DNA of 64,000 nt, taken from contig NZ_JAHZIA010000008.1 of assembly GCF_019420015.1 (NCBI RefSeq), positions 256,899 through 320,898 on the forward strand, in the 5' to 3' direction. Below the pieces are notes generated by a model. That model was not told the origin of the DNA. It did not search any database and saw only the letters and a program-made list of their open reading frames with translations. Numbering within the stretch: position 1 is the first letter of the stretch; every line of letters starts with the position of its first letter. Source of the stretch: Anaerofustis sp. GTDB taxonomy: Bacteria; Bacillota; Clostridia; Eubacteriales; Anaerofustaceae. The translations under genes and the position numbers were made by a program. Of the stretch, positions 63,040 to 64,000 are shown piece after piece.

Positions 63040-63095
63040 ATTAATTCCTCCTGCAACTAATGCCCCTATCGAACACTTTTTCTATAATCATAGAT

Positions 63096-63114
63096 TATCA
63101 CACATTTAGTGATA
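63096..63114. promoter_or_regulatory. operator dyad in the sigma-like gene promoter
   Basis: TATCAC-N7-GTGATA is a perfect dyad. It sits between a TTGACA -35 (63121-63116) and a GATAAT -10 on the minus strand. Confidence 0.6.
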
Positions 63115-63156
63115 TTGTCAAGAATAATTATACTATTTGTGTGTTTTTATATGTTT

Positions 63157-63173
63157 TACACTCTATGAGTGTA
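63157..63173. promoter_or_regulatory. second operator dyad, upstream of the XRE promoter
   Basis: TACACTC-TAT-GAGTGTA is a perfect dyad, 8 bp upstream of the XRE -35. Confidence 0.6.
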
Positions 63174-63180
63174 TTTTATC

Positions 63181-63209
63181 TTGAAAATAGCACTAATTTG
63201 TTATATTAT
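63181..63209 (+). promoter_or_regulatory. promoter of the XRE gene
   Basis: TTGAAA (63181-63186) and TATTAT (63204-63209) are 17 nt apart. Confidence 0.65.
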
Positions 63210-63266
63210 TAATTTATAAATAAGATTATCCTTATAAATTATTAATTATATTTAAGGGGAACTACG

Positions 63267-63650
63267 ATGAATAATATAGGAGAACGTTTAAAAAATCTCA
63301 GAAAGAAAAATAAATTCACACAAAAAGAACTGGGTGATAAACTGGGGGTACATTCAAATACAATAAGCATGTATGAAAAGGGAAACAGAAATATACCTTC
63401 AGCGATGCTAAAAGAAATAAGCGAAATTTTTAATGTAAGCATCGATTATCTTTTAAAAGGAGAAGAAGAACAAGTAAAAGAAAAAAGTTTTTCCTCTCTT
63501 GACGAAACACTTTTAAATGATGAAAATTACTTAAATTTGACATTGAAAAACTTACTCAAAGATTCAACCATGGTTGCCTTCCAAGATTATAAAAGGTGGA
63601 GTATAGAAGACAAAAAAGAACTTTTGCTTATTTTACTGGATAAAAAATAA
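63267..63650 (+). CDS. XRE family transcriptional regulator
   Basis: A protein of 127 aa. Residues 5-60 form a Cro/C1-type HTH (IGERLKNLRKKNKFTQKELGDKLGVHSNTISMYEKGNRNIPSAMLKEISEIFNVSIDYLL). The C-terminal 65 residues are helical and probably dimerise the protein. It is likely to act on the dyads in the divergent region it shares with the sigma-like gene. AAGGGG precedes the ATG and a strong terminator follows. Confidence 0.88.
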   Translation: MNNIGERLKNLRKKNKFTQKELGDKLGVHSNTISMYEKGNRNIPSAMLKEISEIFNVSIDYLLKGEEEQVKEKSFSSLDETLLNDENYLNLTLKNLLKDSTMVAFQDYKRWSIEDKKELLLILLDKK

Positions 63651-63680
63651 AATCATCCTTTCATAAATAAGGATGATTTT
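63649..63680. terminator. bidirectional terminator
   Basis: AAAATCATCCTT and AAGGATGATTTT form a perfect 12-bp stem between the convergent XRE and recR genes. Confidence 0.85.
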
Positions 63681-64000
63681 ATAATTCATTTCTTCCTATA
63701 ATTGCATTTGCCAATGTAGCCCCGTCTGTATATTCAAGATCCGCACCTTGAGGAAGCCCTTTTGCTATTCTGGTAACCTTTATATCGTCAAAAGGTTTTA
63801 ACAGCTTTTTAATTACCATTGCTGTCGTTTCGCCTTCAACATTAAATCCCGTAGCCAAAATTACTTCTTTTATTTCATCTCCGGTACCTATTCTGCTTAT
63901 AAGCTCTTTGATCCTTATATCTTCTACCATAATCCCCTCCATGGGAGATATGACTCCGCCCAAAACATGATATAACCCTTTATATTCTTTTGTTTTTTCT
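63679..64000 (-). CDS. recR: recombination protein RecR, C-terminal part (runs off the window)
   Basis: About 106 visible C-terminal codons correspond to the Toprim domain and tail of RecR: YHVLGGVISPMEGI, EVILATGFNVEGETTAMVI, KVTRIAKGLPQGADLEYTDGATLANAIIGRNEL. The N-terminal HhH and zinc finger lie beyond the window edge. RecR works with RecO and RecF in gap repair. In Firmicutes it normally follows dnaX and the YbaB gene. Confidence 0.93.
   Translation of the reverse strand, partial: EKTKEYKGLYHVLGGVISPMEGIMVEDIRIKELISRIGTGDEIKEVILATGFNVEGETTAMVIKKLLKPFDDIKVTRIAKGLPQGADLEYTDGATLANAIIGRNEL

Overview
The window is AT-rich bacterial DNA with short intergenic gaps, purine-rich ribosome binding sites, many hairpin terminators followed by T-runs, and the gene repertoire of an anaerobic, low-GC Gram-positive (Bacillota, Clostridia/Tissierellia type). 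The class III ribonucleotide reductase (NrdD/NrdG), DegV, RNase HIII, GerMN, BioY, VanZ-like and PIN/TRAM proteins all fit such an organism. The exact genus cannot be read from the sequence; a Peptoniphilaceae-like member of Tissierellia is my inference. No rRNA genes, CRISPR array or insertion sequence was seen. There is one tRNA gene.

Layout. 1-2.1 kb: a partial NuoF/SLBB-like protein, a small Cys protein and an AIR-synthase-fold protein. 2.1-6.3 kb: a MarR-controlled heterodimeric multidrug ABC exporter with two clear operators. 6.4-10 kb: CPBP protease and the GerMN-rph-rdgB-yfcE housekeeping operon. 10.2-15.9 kb: GH25 lysozyme, an unusual 544-residue protein beside tRNA-Leu, HD and EEP-family phosphohydrolases, and a cupin. 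16.2-19.9 kb: complete fructose operon fruR-fruK-fruA with phased repeats in its promoter. 20-26.5 kb: two EamA transporters, murB, small membrane proteins, a nonsense-interrupted phosphatase, VanZ and a lipoprotein. 26.5-28.3 kb: homoserine dehydrogenase with a stand-alone aspartokinase-type ACT protein. 28.3-36.2 kb: rpoB-rpoC with their own promoter and a ~150-nt leader. 36.2-38.6 kb: radA, then bioY and a DUF1284 gene behind a BirA-like operator. 38.8-46.1 kb: a frameshifted YwaF-like gene, ligA, a class A PBP, a GH73-like glucosaminidase and a MarR-DegV overlapping pair. 46.4-51.8 kb: rplI-dnaB plus a membrane/acidic protein, gatC-ispE and two HAD phosphatases. 51.9-55.3 kb: NrdR-box-controlled nrdD, a small protein carrying a second copy of the glycyl-radical tail, and nrdG. 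55.3-60.5 kb: GNAT, tandem PHP proteins, an acetyltransferase, RNase HIII and a PIN/TRAM protein. 60.5-64 kb: a dead methyltransferase, an orphan galactitol-type PTS IIC, a phage-like sigma/XRE divergent pair and partial recR.

The observation I rate highest is the 112-residue protein between nrdD and nrdG. Its last 43 residues match the glycyl-radical C-terminus of NrdD at 34 of 43 positions, but it lacks the cysteine cluster of NrdD and the catalytic barrel. This is the architecture expected of a spare-part radical domain for anaerobic ribonucleotide reductase, analogous to GrcA (YfiD) for pyruvate formate-lyase. Other points of interest are the helical-plus-HTH protein beside tRNA-Leu, the double MarR operator, the four 10-bp-phased repeats of the fru promoter, an orphan 26-bp stem hairpin, three damaged genes, and frequent GTG/TTG starts in core information-processing genes.
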